A DNA stretch of 64,000 nucleotides from Chitinophaga filiformis (GCF_900102545.1 NZ_FNBN01000002.1:842264-906263); one strand, 5' to 3'. Counted from the first letter of the stretch, positions 26,732 to 37,855 are shown. A program made the numbers and translations. The notes: generated by a model not told the origin, from the sequence alone.

Positions 26732-29700
26732 ATGATAACCAACGGGAAACCTGTAACTGTTCGTGTAACACTTTTTATCATATTGTTTTCCCTGCCTGCC
26801 ACTGTATGGGCACAGGCGCAGACTAGCTGGAGGGGCACATGGAGCTCTGCATGGAAGAACTCCTCCAACTGGACGAATGGCGTTCCTAATGCTTCGGTTG
26901 ACGCAGTAATAGGTGATGCCGCTTTTACGGGCCCATATCAACCAACCGTCACTTCATCTGCCAGCTGCAGATCACTGACGCTCCTGACGAGCGGAAGAAA
27001 TCCGCTGCTGACAATATCAAGAAGTTTAACAGTATCCGGCACGCTGACTATCAATAGCGGCTGTACTGTTTCCCACAGAGGAGTTACGCTGACTGTAAAA
27101 GGGAACTGGATCAACAACGGTACCTATAGTACAACCAGCACCTCCTCTCAGACAACATTTACGGGCACATCCCAATCCATTGGAGGAACAGCTACGAGCG
27201 CTTTCAGACGCCTTACCATTGGCGCGGGAAGCACCGTTACGCAAAATGTCAATTTCTCCGAGAGTGTTTCCTTTACCGTCAACGGTGTTTTCATACCTGC
27301 AGAAAACACTACGCCCTATCTTGTATCAGGAGCCGGCCCTTTAACAGTAGGTTCTACGGGCATACTGCATGTTAAGGCAGCCACCTTCAATGCCAACTAC
27401 GGCATGACGACAATAACACTGAATGCAGGAAGTACCGTTGACTATAGTGCAACACTTACTAATCAGACAGTCCGTAACAACCTCACTTATTCCACACTCA
27501 GGATAAGCGGAGCGCTGGTAAAAACGCTGGGAGGTAATCTTAACCTCCTCAACTCTTCAACAAGTACAGCAGGCAGAATAGAGGTAGCAGCCGGCACACT
27601 GGACCTGTCTACCTTTACCGCCAACAGGGGTACAAGCATCGTAGGAGGGTCCGTTTCTGTCGCTAATAATGCCACACTCAGGATAGGCGGATCTAATAGT
27701 TTCCCTGCCAATTATAGTTCGCATTCGCTTTCATTAACGAGCACTGTAGAGTACTACGGACTGACGCAAACGGTAACGCCGGAGAATTATGGCAATCTTA
27801 CCCTGTCGGCTTCCAGTGGAGCAGTTGTAAAAACAATGCCTACCGCCGACTTTTTCATCTATGGAGACCTGAAGAGCATTGTAGGATCGGGAACAAGTGT
27901 AAGTTTCACAGCAGCCTCCAATATTCATATCGATGGTAATGTAAACATTGGCGCTTCCACTACATTTAATGGCGGCAGTTTCACTCATGCAGTGGATGGG
28001 AACTGGGTGATCAATGGCGCCTTTACAGGCGCTTCCAGTACCATCAGTTTTGGAGGTCCGGGGTCTACATTGAGTGGCACAGGGGCACATAACTTTAATA
28101 ACGTCAACATCCTTGTATCGAATATCACTGCGGCAGGCAACAGCCCTATCACCATAGCAGGCAATCTGGCCACTATCGGATCGGGAACATTTACGCATTC
28201 ATCCGGTGGCACACTTACTATGACGGGAAGTACAAAGACCATCACCGGTACGAATTTCATCTTTGATAACCTGACCATCTCAGGTTCCGTCAGTACCAGC
28301 ACCAGCATCATCGTTAATGGTAATCTGAATGTCAGCGGCGGCTTTACAGGGACTAACGGGACGATCACCATGCAGGGTACTTCGAAAACGATATCCGGTG
28401 CAGGCACGATCGCTTTCGGAACTCTCTTTGTTCCCGGCACTGTTACTACCAGCAGTTCCTTTTCTATCAACAATGCGCTGAACGTTGACGGCACATTTAC
28501 CGCCAGCGCAGGTGCGGCTACTTTCGCAGGCAGCAGTACACTGAACGGTACTGCTAACCTGTTCAATGTAACATTAAATGGTACCTCCCTGCAACTGACT
28601 ACCAACTCAGTATTAGGCATTGCAGGTGCCTTAACCATTACAAGTGGAACACTGAATCTATCTTCCACCGCACCTAATACAGTCAATTTTAATGGCACAA
28701 CAGCACAAAATATCAACGGACTGGCCTACAACAATCTGCTATTATCAGGTTCTTCCGTGAAGACTGCCGTTGGCGCTGTTACCGCTACTAATTTTACACT
28801 CTCTGCCGGCACTACTTTTACAGCAGGTTCCTTTAATCACCAGATACTGGGGGATTTTTCCAACAGCGGAACTTTCAATGCAGGTTCAGGTACTGTTACC
28901 TTTGCAGGCAACGGTAGTTCTACAATAACAGGCGCGACTACCTTTAATATACTGACGCTGAATAAAAGCACAACAACCAACAATATTGATCTTGCAAGCA
29001 GTATCACGGCAGCTGTGGTGAACATGACCAGCGGCGCTATCAACACCGGCGCCAATACAATCACTATTACGAATACCAGGAATGGCAATGGTATTATCCT
29101 TGGAAACATCCGCCGGCAGCACACCTTTACAGCAGGTACAGCATATGCTTTTGAAAGTCCCAATAATACTATAACTCCCGGAACCAGCGCTACGGGAAGC
29201 ATTACCGTCTCTGTAACTGTTGGATCAGTGAGTGGCTTTCCACAGGGAGCATCCATCAACCGCTTATATACCATCACTACCCCACTGGCACTTGGCACGA
29301 GCCCCCTCCGGCTACATTACGAAGATGCAGAGCTGAGTGGTAATATCGAATCTACCATGGCCCTGTGGCGTAACACAGGCAGCACCTGGGCACTGGTCGG
29401 TAAGACAGCTAACAGCACCACCAGCAATTATGTGGAACAATCGGGGCTTTCTTCAATTACAGGAAGCTGGACATTATCAGATAATTCAAACGTTGCCCGT
29501 TGGATTGGTTCGGTTAGTAGTGACTGGTCCAACCCCGCAAACTGGACCACGGTTGAAGGTGTACCTTCTCTCCCTCCGGGTGTCAATGATATTGCTGAAA
29601 TAGGCACAGTAGCATTTACCAATCAACCAGTGATCAACAACGCCGCTTCAGTGAAATCAATCATACTGGGCAGCACACAGGCCGTTACCCTTACACTTGC

Positions 29701-32700
29701 AACGGGCGGTAGCCTCATCACACAGGGAAATATCAGAGGCGAATGGTCTGGCAATGCCACACACACTATCAACGTAGCAGGCCAGACACTAACCGTAAAC
29801 GGCGATCTTCCTCTCAGCGACGGTACTGCGGGCCACGCTATCAACCTGAACGTCGGCACAGGAACGGTAACAATTGTTGGATCACTCACACAGTCAGGAG
29901 GCGCCAACGTGATCTTCAGCGGCGCGGGAACACTCAACATCGGTAATAATTACAATTATACGAATGGTACTTTTACATCAGGCACAAGCACTGTCAATTA
30001 TAACGGCGCCGGCACACAAGCCATGGCAGCAATCCCCTACTACAATCTCCAGATAAACAAAGCCGGAGGCAGTGCCCTGCTTTCCGCCACAACCACTATA
30101 GGAGGTAACATGAGCGTTATACTCGGGACCCTGAACCTCGGTGGCAATACCACAATAACAGGAGCTGTTACTATTTCCTCCGGCGCCGCCTTAAACAACG
30201 GTGGTATTATCTTAAGCGTCGGCGGCAACTGGAATAATAGCGGGACCTTCATTTCCTCCGGAGGTACGTTTCAATTAAACGGCGCCGGCACACAAACGAT
30301 ATCATCAACAAACTTCAACAACCTTATTATCAATAAAACCGGTGGGACAGCTACGCTTACAGGCAACTCTACCATCAATGGTAATCTCACTATAAATACC
30401 GGTACGCTGGACCTCTCCACATTTACTATCAACCGGTCGTCCGCAGGTGGTACCTTTACACTAGCGGATGGCAGTACCTTGCAAACCGCCGGAGCAAATA
30501 ACCTGCCTGCCGGATTTTCTACCTATAACATCAGCCCGACAAGCACCACACACTATAACGGGAATATACCACAAATGGTGGCAGGCGTACCTTACGGAAA
30601 CCTGATATTAAGTGGAAGCGGTGTAAAAACAGTGACCGGGCCTACTACTGTAAACAGCAATCTGACTATCAACAGTGGCGCTACATTGAACAGCGACATT
30701 TATACGATCAACCTGTATGGTAACTGGATCAACAATGGCACCTTTGTGCCTTCCAGTGGCACAGTAACGTTGAATGGCGCCAATAAAACCATTACCGGCA
30801 ATACTACATTTAACCGGTTCACCGTCTATGGCAGCTATGCTGTAGCCGGCAGTGATATTACATATGACGGACTGCTGACCATTGCCACCGGTGGTTCTTT
30901 TGACGGCGGCAGCGGTACTGCTACTGTCAACGGAGACCTTACCAACAATGGTTCCCTTATCAGTAATGGCGTTACCATCTTTTCCGGTACCCGGGTGCAG
31001 ACCATTCGTTTTGTGAATGCAGTTGTTTCCAACTCCAGCGGTGTTATTACCTTTAATGGCACTGTCCCTCCGGTACTCAACTCAACCAGTTCACCCACAT
31101 ATGCCACACTCAATGTCAACAACACAGGTGGTGTCAATGCGAGTGTAGGCTGGCGCGTATTTGTTGCCTTCAACATCGGCAGCGGCGCCACCTTTAACGG
31201 AGGTCCCTCAACACACGATATATTTGGATCGTTCACCAATAACGGTACTGTAACAAGCAGTGGTACCCTCAACTTTTCACCTGCCACTGCCAAAACAATC
31301 AAGCTGTCAGGAACAGGATTCACCAGTACAGGTATTGTAAATTTCGGAGGTAGCGGCGCTATCAGCGTGACAGGTACCCCAACAGCGTTAAACAACGTTG
31401 TGATCAGCAATACAGCGGGTGTCACCTCTTCATCCAGCTGGCCCATCGGGGGCGACTTTGCTATTTCAGATAGCGCTATCTTTAATGCCGGCTCCTACAC
31501 TTATACAGTGAATGGTGACATCGAAGCCTATGGTGCACTAAATGGAGGGACTTCTACCTTTACCATGACGTCTGCAACTGGTGAGTTAACCGGAAGCCTT
31601 GACGCTACTTTCTATGACTTCACTAATACGGGTAGTATTGCAGCATTGTCAGACTTTAAGGTTAGTCACAATTTCACCAACAATGGGACCATCGATGCAA
31701 CGGTCGGTGCATTGACCATGACAGGCTCGCTCCCCTCCCTTATCACGGGATCAGCCAACTCATTTGATCTTGCGCAACTGACCATCTTAAAAGACACTGC
31801 CGCTACCGCTTCACTTGGTAAAGCTATCACCGCTGTGGACGACATCACAATCACCAGCGGTAAGCTGGATGCTGCTGGTCTTTCCATCACTCCCTCGGCT
31901 ACCAGTATGCTCACCATTGAAGATGAAGGAAGGCTGATTTTGAGAGGTACATTCTCACTGCCAGCCTTCAGCGACTTTGAACTGGATACCCTCAGTACCG
32001 TCGAATACGGCGGAAGCACGCAAGCTATATCCGCAGCCACCAGCTACGGCAACCTGGTAATCTCTACAGCTGGTACAAAAACAGCGACTGCCGTACTGAA
32101 AATACTGAACGACTTTACACTGTCAAACGGCACCTTTGTACAAGGCAGCTTTACAGATACTATCGGCGGTAACTGGACCATGATCAGCGGTGCATATACT
32201 AGTACCGGAGCGACAGCCTATTTCAATGGAACAGGCGCCCAGACTATCACTTCTACGGGCGCATTTAATAACCTGACAGTAAATAAAACGGCCGGTATTA
32301 TTTCACTTTCATCCAACATCACGATCAATGGTGTACTTAATTTTACGCTGAATAAAATAAGGACCGGTAGCACTTATGCAGTGATCCTGCCTGCAACCGC
32401 TACGCTTACAGGCGCATCGCAGACTACCGGATGGGTATACGGCAGATTGCAGAAAACAACCAGCACAGGCAGTATAACAAGGACCTTTGAAGTGGGCGAC
32501 AGTCTCTACTACACACCGGTAACAGTGGCAATGCCGGGTGTAAGCACTGCAGGCAGCCTGCTGGCAGGAGTTATTCCCGTTGAGCATCCAGCCATTAATA
32601 GTTCAACAATAAATCCGGCGAAAAGTGTGAACCGCTACTGGTCATTTGTCAATACCGGTACCATATTCACGACAGCTACAGTCACGCTGACCTGGAACGC

Positions 32701-34684
32701 GGCCAACATAGACGCGGGCGCGAATACTGCCAATTTCGGCGTAGCTGCCTATAATGGCAGTACCTGGACAACGCAAAATTCAACAAGTCCGCAGGCTACT
32801 TCTATACAGGCCACCAACCTTACTGCTATGCCCCTGGCGCTGGCAGTAGGTGAAATGGTGGGAGTAAATACCTGGACAGGCGCCATAAGCGGCAACTGGA
32901 ACGTAACCGGCAACTGGTCGGCCAATACCGTACCTGCCGGTACCACCAATGTGACGATCCCTACAGGTCTCACTAACTATCCCGCCATCAGTAGCGGCAC
33001 CTCCGCAGTGGGCAGTATTACCATTCAGACAGGTGCCTCGCTGACTGTCAGCGGAGCCACCTTACAGATAGCAGGCATCATCACCAACAGCGGAACCTTC
33101 ACCGCCACCAACGGTACTATTGAAATGAATGGCAGTACCGCACAGACTATACCAGCAGGCACATTTGTCAACAATACCATCCTTAATCTCACAGTGAATA
33201 ACACCGCTGGTGTGACACTTGGCGGCACACTGAACGTATCCGGTATTGTAAAGGTGACAACCGGCCAACTGCAATCAGGTGGCAATCTGACGCTGCTGTC
33301 TACCGCCACAAGAACAGCACTGATCGATGGCAGCGGTGCCGGTGCTGTATTGGGCAATGTTACCGCGCAACGTTACCGGCCTACCAGTTTCGGATATACT
33401 TATTTCAGTTCTCCTTTCCAGGCAGCCACCCTCAGTGAGTTTGCAGATGATATTAATCTCAACAGCACCTTCCCTACCTTCTACCGTTACGTAGAGAATA
33501 AGGCATCCTCCGGCTGGACCGCATATACCGATCCCGCAGGCGTGCTTACACCGATGGTGGGTTATGCGGGTAACCTGGGTACTAATACTGCTGCGATAAC
33601 GATAGACATGACTGGTGTAGTGAATAACGGTACAATTACAGCGCCTACGCTGACGAACAACAACCAGCCTTATACAAAGGGCTTCAACCTGGTGGGCAAT
33701 CCTTATCCCTCTCCTGTAGACTGGGATGCTGCAGGCGGATGGACAAGGACCAGCGTTGACAATGCCATTTACTACTTCAATACCGGTACAACAGATCAGT
33801 ACACAGGCACCTATAGCTCTTACATCAACGGCGTATCCAGCGATGGCGTTGCCACCAATATCATCCCGGCAATGCAGGGCTTCTTTGTACATGTAACTAA
33901 TGGCAACTTCCCCGTATCCGGAACACTGTCAGTGGATAATACGGCGAGGGTGAACAATCTCACACCTAACTTCCACAGGGAACGACCATTAACGGAACCC
34001 TTGTTACGCCTGAGTGCAGGGTTTACAGACGATGGTCATCCTTCCGATCCTGTGGTTATCTACTTCGAAAATCATGCACAGCAGGATTTCGAGCAGGAGC
34101 TGGACGCTTTGAAAATAATGAACACAGATCCTGCCGTACCTAACCTGTATGTGCTGACGGGCGGCCAGCGACAATCTATCGCCGCATGGCCAGACGATGT
34201 GGATACCAGTACCAGCATCCCACTGGGCCTTACCCTGGAACAGGAAGGATATCTCAGTTTCACCATGCTTACGCTGGAAAGAATGCCTGCCAACAGACAT
34301 TTTTACCTGTATGATAAAGAAGCAGATCTAACATATGATCTGCATAGCGCAACGCCTTACCGCTTGCTGTTAAAGAAGGGCTCTTATGAGAACAGGTTCT
34401 TCCTTGTATTGAAGCCCCTTACAAACAACAATCCATCAGGCGATGCGCCGGTATATCATGCATACAGCACCGGCAATAATCTATATGGTCAGTTTGACAA
34501 GGTACCGGGAGAAAAGTGTTCCATCACTGTTACCAGTTTTGGCGGACAGGTTATTTTCCGCAAGGACTTTACAGGTAATGGACGTTACCTGTTAGGTTCA
34601 CAATATACCAGTGGCATTTATATAGTCACCTTCCTGGCAAACAAACAGCAGGTGTCTAAAAAAGTATTTATAGGAAATCAATAA
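26732..34684 (+). CDS. Giant repetitive T9SS-secreted adhesin, copy 2
   Basis: This 2650-aa paralogue is one residue shorter than copy 1. It has the same order: signal peptide, beta-helix-like array, 'W-x-G ... NW' modules near residues 30, 923 and 2046, a globular section and a T9SS type A tail (GQFDKVPGEKCSITV to KKVFIGNQ). The internal repeats align one-for-one with copy 1, so repeat number has not drifted since duplication. This is notable for such low-complexity sequence and argues for purifying selection on length. It starts 52 bases after the chaperone and ends 6 bases before the next gene. Confidence 0.88.
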   Translation: MITNGKPVTVRVTLFIILFSLPATVWAQAQTSWRGTWSSAWKNSSNWTNGVPNASVDAVIGDAAFTGPYQPTVTSSASCRSLTLLTSGRNPLLTISRSLTVSGTLTINSGCTVSHRGVTLTVKGNWINNGTYSTTSTSSQTTFTGTSQSIGGTATSAFRRLTIGAGSTVTQNVNFSESVSFTVNGVFIPAENTTPYLVSGAGPLTVGSTGILHVKAATFNANYGMTTITLNAGSTVDYSATLTNQTVRNNLTYSTLRISGALVKTLGGNLNLLNSSTSTAGRIEVAAGTLDLSTFTANRGTSIVGGSVSVANNATLRIGGSNSFPANYSSHSLSLTSTVEYYGLTQTVTPENYGNLTLSASSGAVVKTMPTADFFIYGDLKSIVGSGTSVSFTAASNIHIDGNVNIGASTTFNGGSFTHAVDGNWVINGAFTGASSTISFGGPGSTLSGTGAHNFNNVNILVSNITAAGNSPITIAGNLATIGSGTFTHSSGGTLTMTGSTKTITGTNFIFDNLTISGSVSTSTSIIVNGNLNVSGGFTGTNGTITMQGTSKTISGAGTIAFGTLFVPGTVTTSSSFSINNALNVDGTFTASAGAATFAGSSTLNGTANLFNVTLNGTSLQLTTNSVLGIAGALTITSGTLNLSSTAPNTVNFNGTTAQNINGLAYNNLLLSGSSVKTAVGAVTATNFTLSAGTTFTAGSFNHQILGDFSNSGTFNAGSGTVTFAGNGSSTITGATTFNILTLNKSTTTNNIDLASSITAAVVNMTSGAINTGANTITITNTRNGNGIILGNIRRQHTFTAGTAYAFESPNNTITPGTSATGSITVSVTVGSVSGFPQGASINRLYTITTPLALGTSPLRLHYEDAELSGNIESTMALWRNTGSTWALVGKTANSTTSNYVEQSGLSSITGSWTLSDNSNVARWIGSVSSDWSNPANWTTVEGVPSLPPGVNDIAEIGTVAFTNQPVINNAASVKSIILGSTQAVTLTLATGGSLITQGNIRGEWSGNATHTINVAGQTLTVNGDLPLSDGTAGHAINLNVGTGTVTIVGSLTQSGGANVIFSGAGTLNIGNNYNYTNGTFTSGTSTVNYNGAGTQAMAAIPYYNLQINKAGGSALLSATTTIGGNMSVILGTLNLGGNTTITGAVTISSGAALNNGGIILSVGGNWNNSGTFISSGGTFQLNGAGTQTISSTNFNNLIINKTGGTATLTGNSTINGNLTINTGTLDLSTFTINRSSAGGTFTLADGSTLQTAGANNLPAGFSTYNISPTSTTHYNGNIPQMVAGVPYGNLILSGSGVKTVTGPTTVNSNLTINSGATLNSDIYTINLYGNWINNGTFVPSSGTVTLNGANKTITGNTTFNRFTVYGSYAVAGSDITYDGLLTIATGGSFDGGSGTATVNGDLTNNGSLISNGVTIFSGTRVQTIRFVNAVVSNSSGVITFNGTVPPVLNSTSSPTYATLNVNNTGGVNASVGWRVFVAFNIGSGATFNGGPSTHDIFGSFTNNGTVTSSGTLNFSPATAKTIKLSGTGFTSTGIVNFGGSGAISVTGTPTALNNVVISNTAGVTSSSSWPIGGDFAISDSAIFNAGSYTYTVNGDIEAYGALNGGTSTFTMTSATGELTGSLDATFYDFTNTGSIAALSDFKVSHNFTNNGTIDATVGALTMTGSLPSLITGSANSFDLAQLTILKDTAATASLGKAITAVDDITITSGKLDAAGLSITPSATSMLTIEDEGRLILRGTFSLPAFSDFELDTLSTVEYGGSTQAISAATSYGNLVISTAGTKTATAVLKILNDFTLSNGTFVQGSFTDTIGGNWTMISGAYTSTGATAYFNGTGAQTITSTGAFNNLTVNKTAGIISLSSNITINGVLNFTLNKIRTGSTYAVILPATATLTGASQTTGWVYGRLQKTTSTGSITRTFEVGDSLYYTPVTVAMPGVSTAGSLLAGVIPVEHPAINSSTINPAKSVNRYWSFVNTGTIFTTATVTLTWNAANIDAGANTANFGVAAYNGSTWTTQNSTSPQATSIQATNLTAMPLALAVGEMVGVNTWTGAISGNWNVTGNWSANTVPAGTTNVTIPTGLTNYPAISSGTSAVGSITIQTGASLTVSGATLQIAGIITNSGTFTATNGTIEMNGSTAQTIPAGTFVNNTILNLTVNNTAGVTLGGTLNVSGIVKVTTGQLQSGGNLTLLSTATRTALIDGSGAGAVLGNVTAQRYRPTSFGYTYFSSPFQAATLSEFADDINLNSTFPTFYRYVENKASSGWTAYTDPAGVLTPMVGYAGNLGTNTAAITIDMTGVVNNGTITAPTLTNNNQPYTKGFNLVGNPYPSPVDWDAAGGWTRTSVDNAIYYFNTGTTDQYTGTYSSYINGVSSDGVATNIIPAMQGFFVHVTNGNFPVSGTLSVDNTARVNNLTPNFHRERPLTEPLLRLSAGFTDDGHPSDPVVIYFENHAQQDFEQELDALKIMNTDPAVPNLYVLTGGQRQSIAAWPDDVDTSTSIPLGLTLEQEGYLSFTMLTLERMPANRHFYLYDKEADLTYDLHSATPYRLLLKKGSYENRFFLVLKPLTNNNPSGDAPVYHAYSTGNNLYGQFDKVPGEKCSITVTSFGGQVIFRKDFTGNGRYLLGSQYTSGIYIVTFLANKQQVSKKVFIGNQ

Positions 34685-34690
34685 TTATTC

Positions 34691-35203
34691 ATGAGATTAT
34701 TTTTCACGAAATATCTCCTTTATACAGGTCTCTTGCTACTGTTGATACAGGTAGCCCAACCGGTGCATGCGCAGGAACCGCCTCCGCGTCCCATATCCGT
34801 TTATGTGAACCCTGCGCAGGGCCTGATCTTCGGCGCCTTCTTTCAGGGCGTAACAGGAGGTACCGTGACTGTTTTTCCCGATGGCTCACGAACCGTTACA
34901 GGCAGTATTGTACAGGCTAACCTGGGATTACCTTTCTCTCCCGCCATTTTTGAAGTGGAGGCAAACCCAGGCACACTCATTTCAATCATGAATGGGCCTG
35001 ACGTAACACTGACAGGCAGCAACGGAGGAACCTTATCCCTGCATATTGGCACGGCCAGTACAGGCAGCCAGTTTATAACAAACACTACACCTCCAGCCCG
35101 TACACTGGTACGTATTGGCGGTACGCTCACGGTAGGTCCTCCGCTGGCTAATCCTGCCGGTAGTTATAGCGGTATATTTTCGGTCACATTTATTCAGGAA
35201 TAA
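34691..35203 (+). CDS. Second DUF4402-like subunit, copy 2
   Basis: This 170-aa paralogue of the 21520 gene has a signal peptide ending near VHA/QEPPPRP. A strongly conserved mature region follows (PISVYVNPAQGLIFGAFFQG, then VRIGGTLTVGPPLANP). This is among the best conserved parts between the two operons, suggesting a structural interface such as the contact with usher or chaperone. It sits 6 bases after the adhesin and 4 bases before the usher. Confidence 0.78.
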   Translation: MRLFFTKYLLYTGLLLLLIQVAQPVHAQEPPPRPISVYVNPAQGLIFGAFFQGVTGGTVTVFPDGSRTVTGSIVQANLGLPFSPAIFEVEANPGTLISIMNGPDVTLTGSNGGTLSLHIGTASTGSQFITNTTPPARTLVRIGGTLTVGPPLANPAGSYSGIFSVTFIQE

Positions 35204-35207
35204 ACAG

Positions 35208-37847
35208 ATGAGCCGCTGTACCATCAATATTACCCGCTTTCTCTTCTCCTGTCGCAGCATAGTTATGTGGCTGCTACTGGGGCTCGGCTACGTATTGCCC
35301 GCCAGCGCCAACGATAATGACAATGATGAAGATCCGAAATTTGAAGAGACCTCCATCATGGTAACATTACAGGGAATCGGCAGCACAGAAGTACCAGCGG
35401 TCATAGATGAAGAAACAGCCTATCTCTCTATTACAGATATCTTTAACTTTTTGAAGGTCCGCAACCAGCTTTCAGATAGCCGGGATACGGTGTCAGGCTT
35501 CTTTATCACTGAAGATGCTACTTTCCTGATCGACAGAAAGAAAAACCGTATTCAGTTCCGGGATAAGGTATTCAATCTCGAACCCGAAGTGCTGGTAAAA
35601 ACAGAGACAGGCTTATACCTGCGGACAGACTATTTCAATAAAGTGTTTGATTTCGACTGCCAGTTCAATTTCCGCAGCCTGTCGATTAATATCGTATCCA
35701 ATGTAGAATTGCCTGCTGCCAGGGAAATGCGCCAGCAACTGATGTATCAGAATCTCAGTAGATTGAAGGGCACTGTCAGGGCAGATACTACCATCGGCAG
35801 AAGTAAGGCGCTCTTTAAATTTGGTATGGCCAACTGGTCGGTCGTATCTACACAAAGACTGCGGAATGTCAATGACACCTGGTTCAACCTGACCATGGGT
35901 GGCACCTTTGCCGGTGGTGAGGCGACCGTCTCCCTCAATTATAACAACTATGCACAGCAGCAGTTGCTGCCTACACACCCGGATAGTAATATTGTGCGTC
36001 CTTTTGATCAGCGGCAGCAATATTACCGCCTGCGTTTTGTTAATAATGACCGGCCCTGGCTCAGGCAGGTCATAGCAGGGAAGATCTTCACGCCTACCAT
36101 TGCTTCTCTCTTTGCACCTGTAGTGGGTGTACAGGTTACTAACACACCCACTACCTACAGGCGTTCATATGGCTCCTACACCTTAAGTAACTTTACGGAC
36201 CCTGGCTGGACGGTGGAATTATATATCAATAATGCGCTGGTAGATTATACGGTAGCAGATGCCGCAGGTTTCTATACTTTCCAGGTACCGCTTGTATATG
36301 GCAACTCTCAGATCAAACTACGCTTTTATGGTCCATGGGGAGAAGAACGCTTCCTGGAAGAGAATATCAATATACCATTCAACTTCCTGCCCAAAGGTGA
36401 ATTCGAATATACCGCAAGTGCAGGTGTAGCAGAAGACACGGTAAACAGTAAATTAGGCCGGGTACAATTCAATTATGGCGCTACTAACAATATTACCGTA
36501 GGAGCAGGTGTTGAATACCTTTCAAGCATCAGGGGAGCGAATACATTGCCATTCGTTACCACATCCATGCGCATCGCATCCAACCTGCTATTCTCGGGAG
36601 AATATACATATGGCGTGCGAGCGCGAGGGATACTCAGTTATCGCAGTCGCAGCAATCTGCAGGCGGAAATGCAATATACCAGGTACAAAAAAGACCAGAA
36701 GGCGATCATCTATAACTGGCTGGAAGAGCGTAAAGTGATGGTGGCGAAACCTTTCATGACAAAGAACTTTTCGCTGTTCAGTCGCCTGACCCTGAACCAG
36801 ATCATTCTGCCAGGCTCCTACTATACAACTACAGAATGGTTAATGTCAGGCGCCATCTTTAGAGTAGGCACCAGTTTATCTACCAATGCGATCTTCATAA
36901 AGGATGAAGATCCCTTTGTTTACAGCAACCTGGCACTGACCTTCCGGATACCCTGGAATATCCTGCTCACGCCTCAAACGCAATATGAATACAATACACA
37001 CCGCTTTATGGCAGTACGTTGCGAAGCAGGTAAGTACCTGTTCAGAAACGGCTATCTGAATGTATCATACGAAAAGAACTACCGGAATGGTATCACCAAC
37101 TATGGTATAGGATTGAGGTATGATTTTTCCTTTTCACAGATCGGCTTCTCCATCTGGAAGAACAACAATCTCACCACCCTGGTGGAATCTGCAAAAGGTA
37201 GCATTATCCTTGACAGTAAATCAGGATATACCGGCGCCAATAGCCGTAGCAGCGTAGGTTCAGGAGGTGTTGTATTTGTACCTTTCCTCGATCTCAATAA
37301 CAATGAACGTTATGACAAAGGGGAGCCAAGAGTGGATGGTCTGCAACTGAAACAAAGCACGGGACGCATGATCAGAAGTCTGCGGGATACAAGCATTGCC
37401 ATCCTTGATATGGAACCTTATTCCACTTACCTGTTTGAACTCGAGTCAAAGGGATTTGAGAGTATCTCCTGGCAGATCAGGAAACCGGCTATAAAGGTCA
37501 TCATAGAGCCTAATCAGCTGCGGCGGATCGATGTACCTATATCGGTGTTGGGTGAAGTATCTGGCATCGTTTATCTGCAGGAAGATTCCTTACGGAAAGA
37601 ACAGGGAGGTATTAAGATCTGTATCTACAAATCAGACAGCACACTGGTAAAATGTATCCTGACAGAATCGGACGGGTATTTTAATTATATGGGACTTGCT
37701 CCGGGCGGCTATGTCATACAACCCGACCCTGCCCAACTGAAGAAATTGAAATTAAAAACACTGCAACCGGCATATGACCTTCACATCGGCAATAAGCGGG
37801 AGGGAGATGTCATTGACGACATTGAATTTATATTGGAGAAAAAATAA
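35208..37847 (+). CDS. FimD-like outer-membrane usher, copy 2
   Basis: This 879-aa paralogue of the 22042 gene has the same domains. It carries a signal peptide, acidic linker and barrel. The plug-like block DPGWTVELYINNALVDYTV with LPKGEFEYTASAG is present, as are the FLDLNNNERYDKGEP turn and a C-terminal regulatory-like beta domain ending in LEKK. It is the last gene of the second operon and converges on rhaM with an 8-base gap, so the two transcripts probably read into each other or share a terminator that I could not identify. Confidence 0.82.
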   Translation: MSRCTINITRFLFSCRSIVMWLLLGLGYVLPASANDNDNDEDPKFEETSIMVTLQGIGSTEVPAVIDEETAYLSITDIFNFLKVRNQLSDSRDTVSGFFITEDATFLIDRKKNRIQFRDKVFNLEPEVLVKTETGLYLRTDYFNKVFDFDCQFNFRSLSINIVSNVELPAAREMRQQLMYQNLSRLKGTVRADTTIGRSKALFKFGMANWSVVSTQRLRNVNDTWFNLTMGGTFAGGEATVSLNYNNYAQQQLLPTHPDSNIVRPFDQRQQYYRLRFVNNDRPWLRQVIAGKIFTPTIASLFAPVVGVQVTNTPTTYRRSYGSYTLSNFTDPGWTVELYINNALVDYTVADAAGFYTFQVPLVYGNSQIKLRFYGPWGEERFLEENINIPFNFLPKGEFEYTASAGVAEDTVNSKLGRVQFNYGATNNITVGAGVEYLSSIRGANTLPFVTTSMRIASNLLFSGEYTYGVRARGILSYRSRSNLQAEMQYTRYKKDQKAIIYNWLEERKVMVAKPFMTKNFSLFSRLTLNQIILPGSYYTTTEWLMSGAIFRVGTSLSTNAIFIKDEDPFVYSNLALTFRIPWNILLTPQTQYEYNTHRFMAVRCEAGKYLFRNGYLNVSYEKNYRNGITNYGIGLRYDFSFSQIGFSIWKNNNLTTLVESAKGSIILDSKSGYTGANSRSSVGSGGVVFVPFLDLNNNERYDKGEPRVDGLQLKQSTGRMIRSLRDTSIAILDMEPYSTYLFELESKGFESISWQIRKPAIKVIIEPNQLRRIDVPISVLGEVSGIVYLQEDSLRKEQGGIKICIYKSDSTLVKCILTESDGYFNYMGLAPGGYVIQPDPAQLKKLKLKTLQPAYDLHIGNKREGDVIDDIEFILEKK

Positions 37848-37855
37848 CCGTTCGC

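Larger units (their letters stand above)
12065..37847 (+). repeat. Tandem duplication of a five-gene chaperone-usher/adhesin operon
   Basis: Two consecutive units, 12065-24690 and 25251-37847, have the same gene order, strand and near-identical gene lengths (170, 275, 2651/2650, 171/170 and 882/879 aa). The offset is 13,186 bases at the first gene and 13,157 at the last. Protein similarity extends through every gene, while DNA has diverged at synonymous positions. This is an old duplication or a tandem arrangement of two related loci, not an assembly artefact. Confidence 0.9.
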
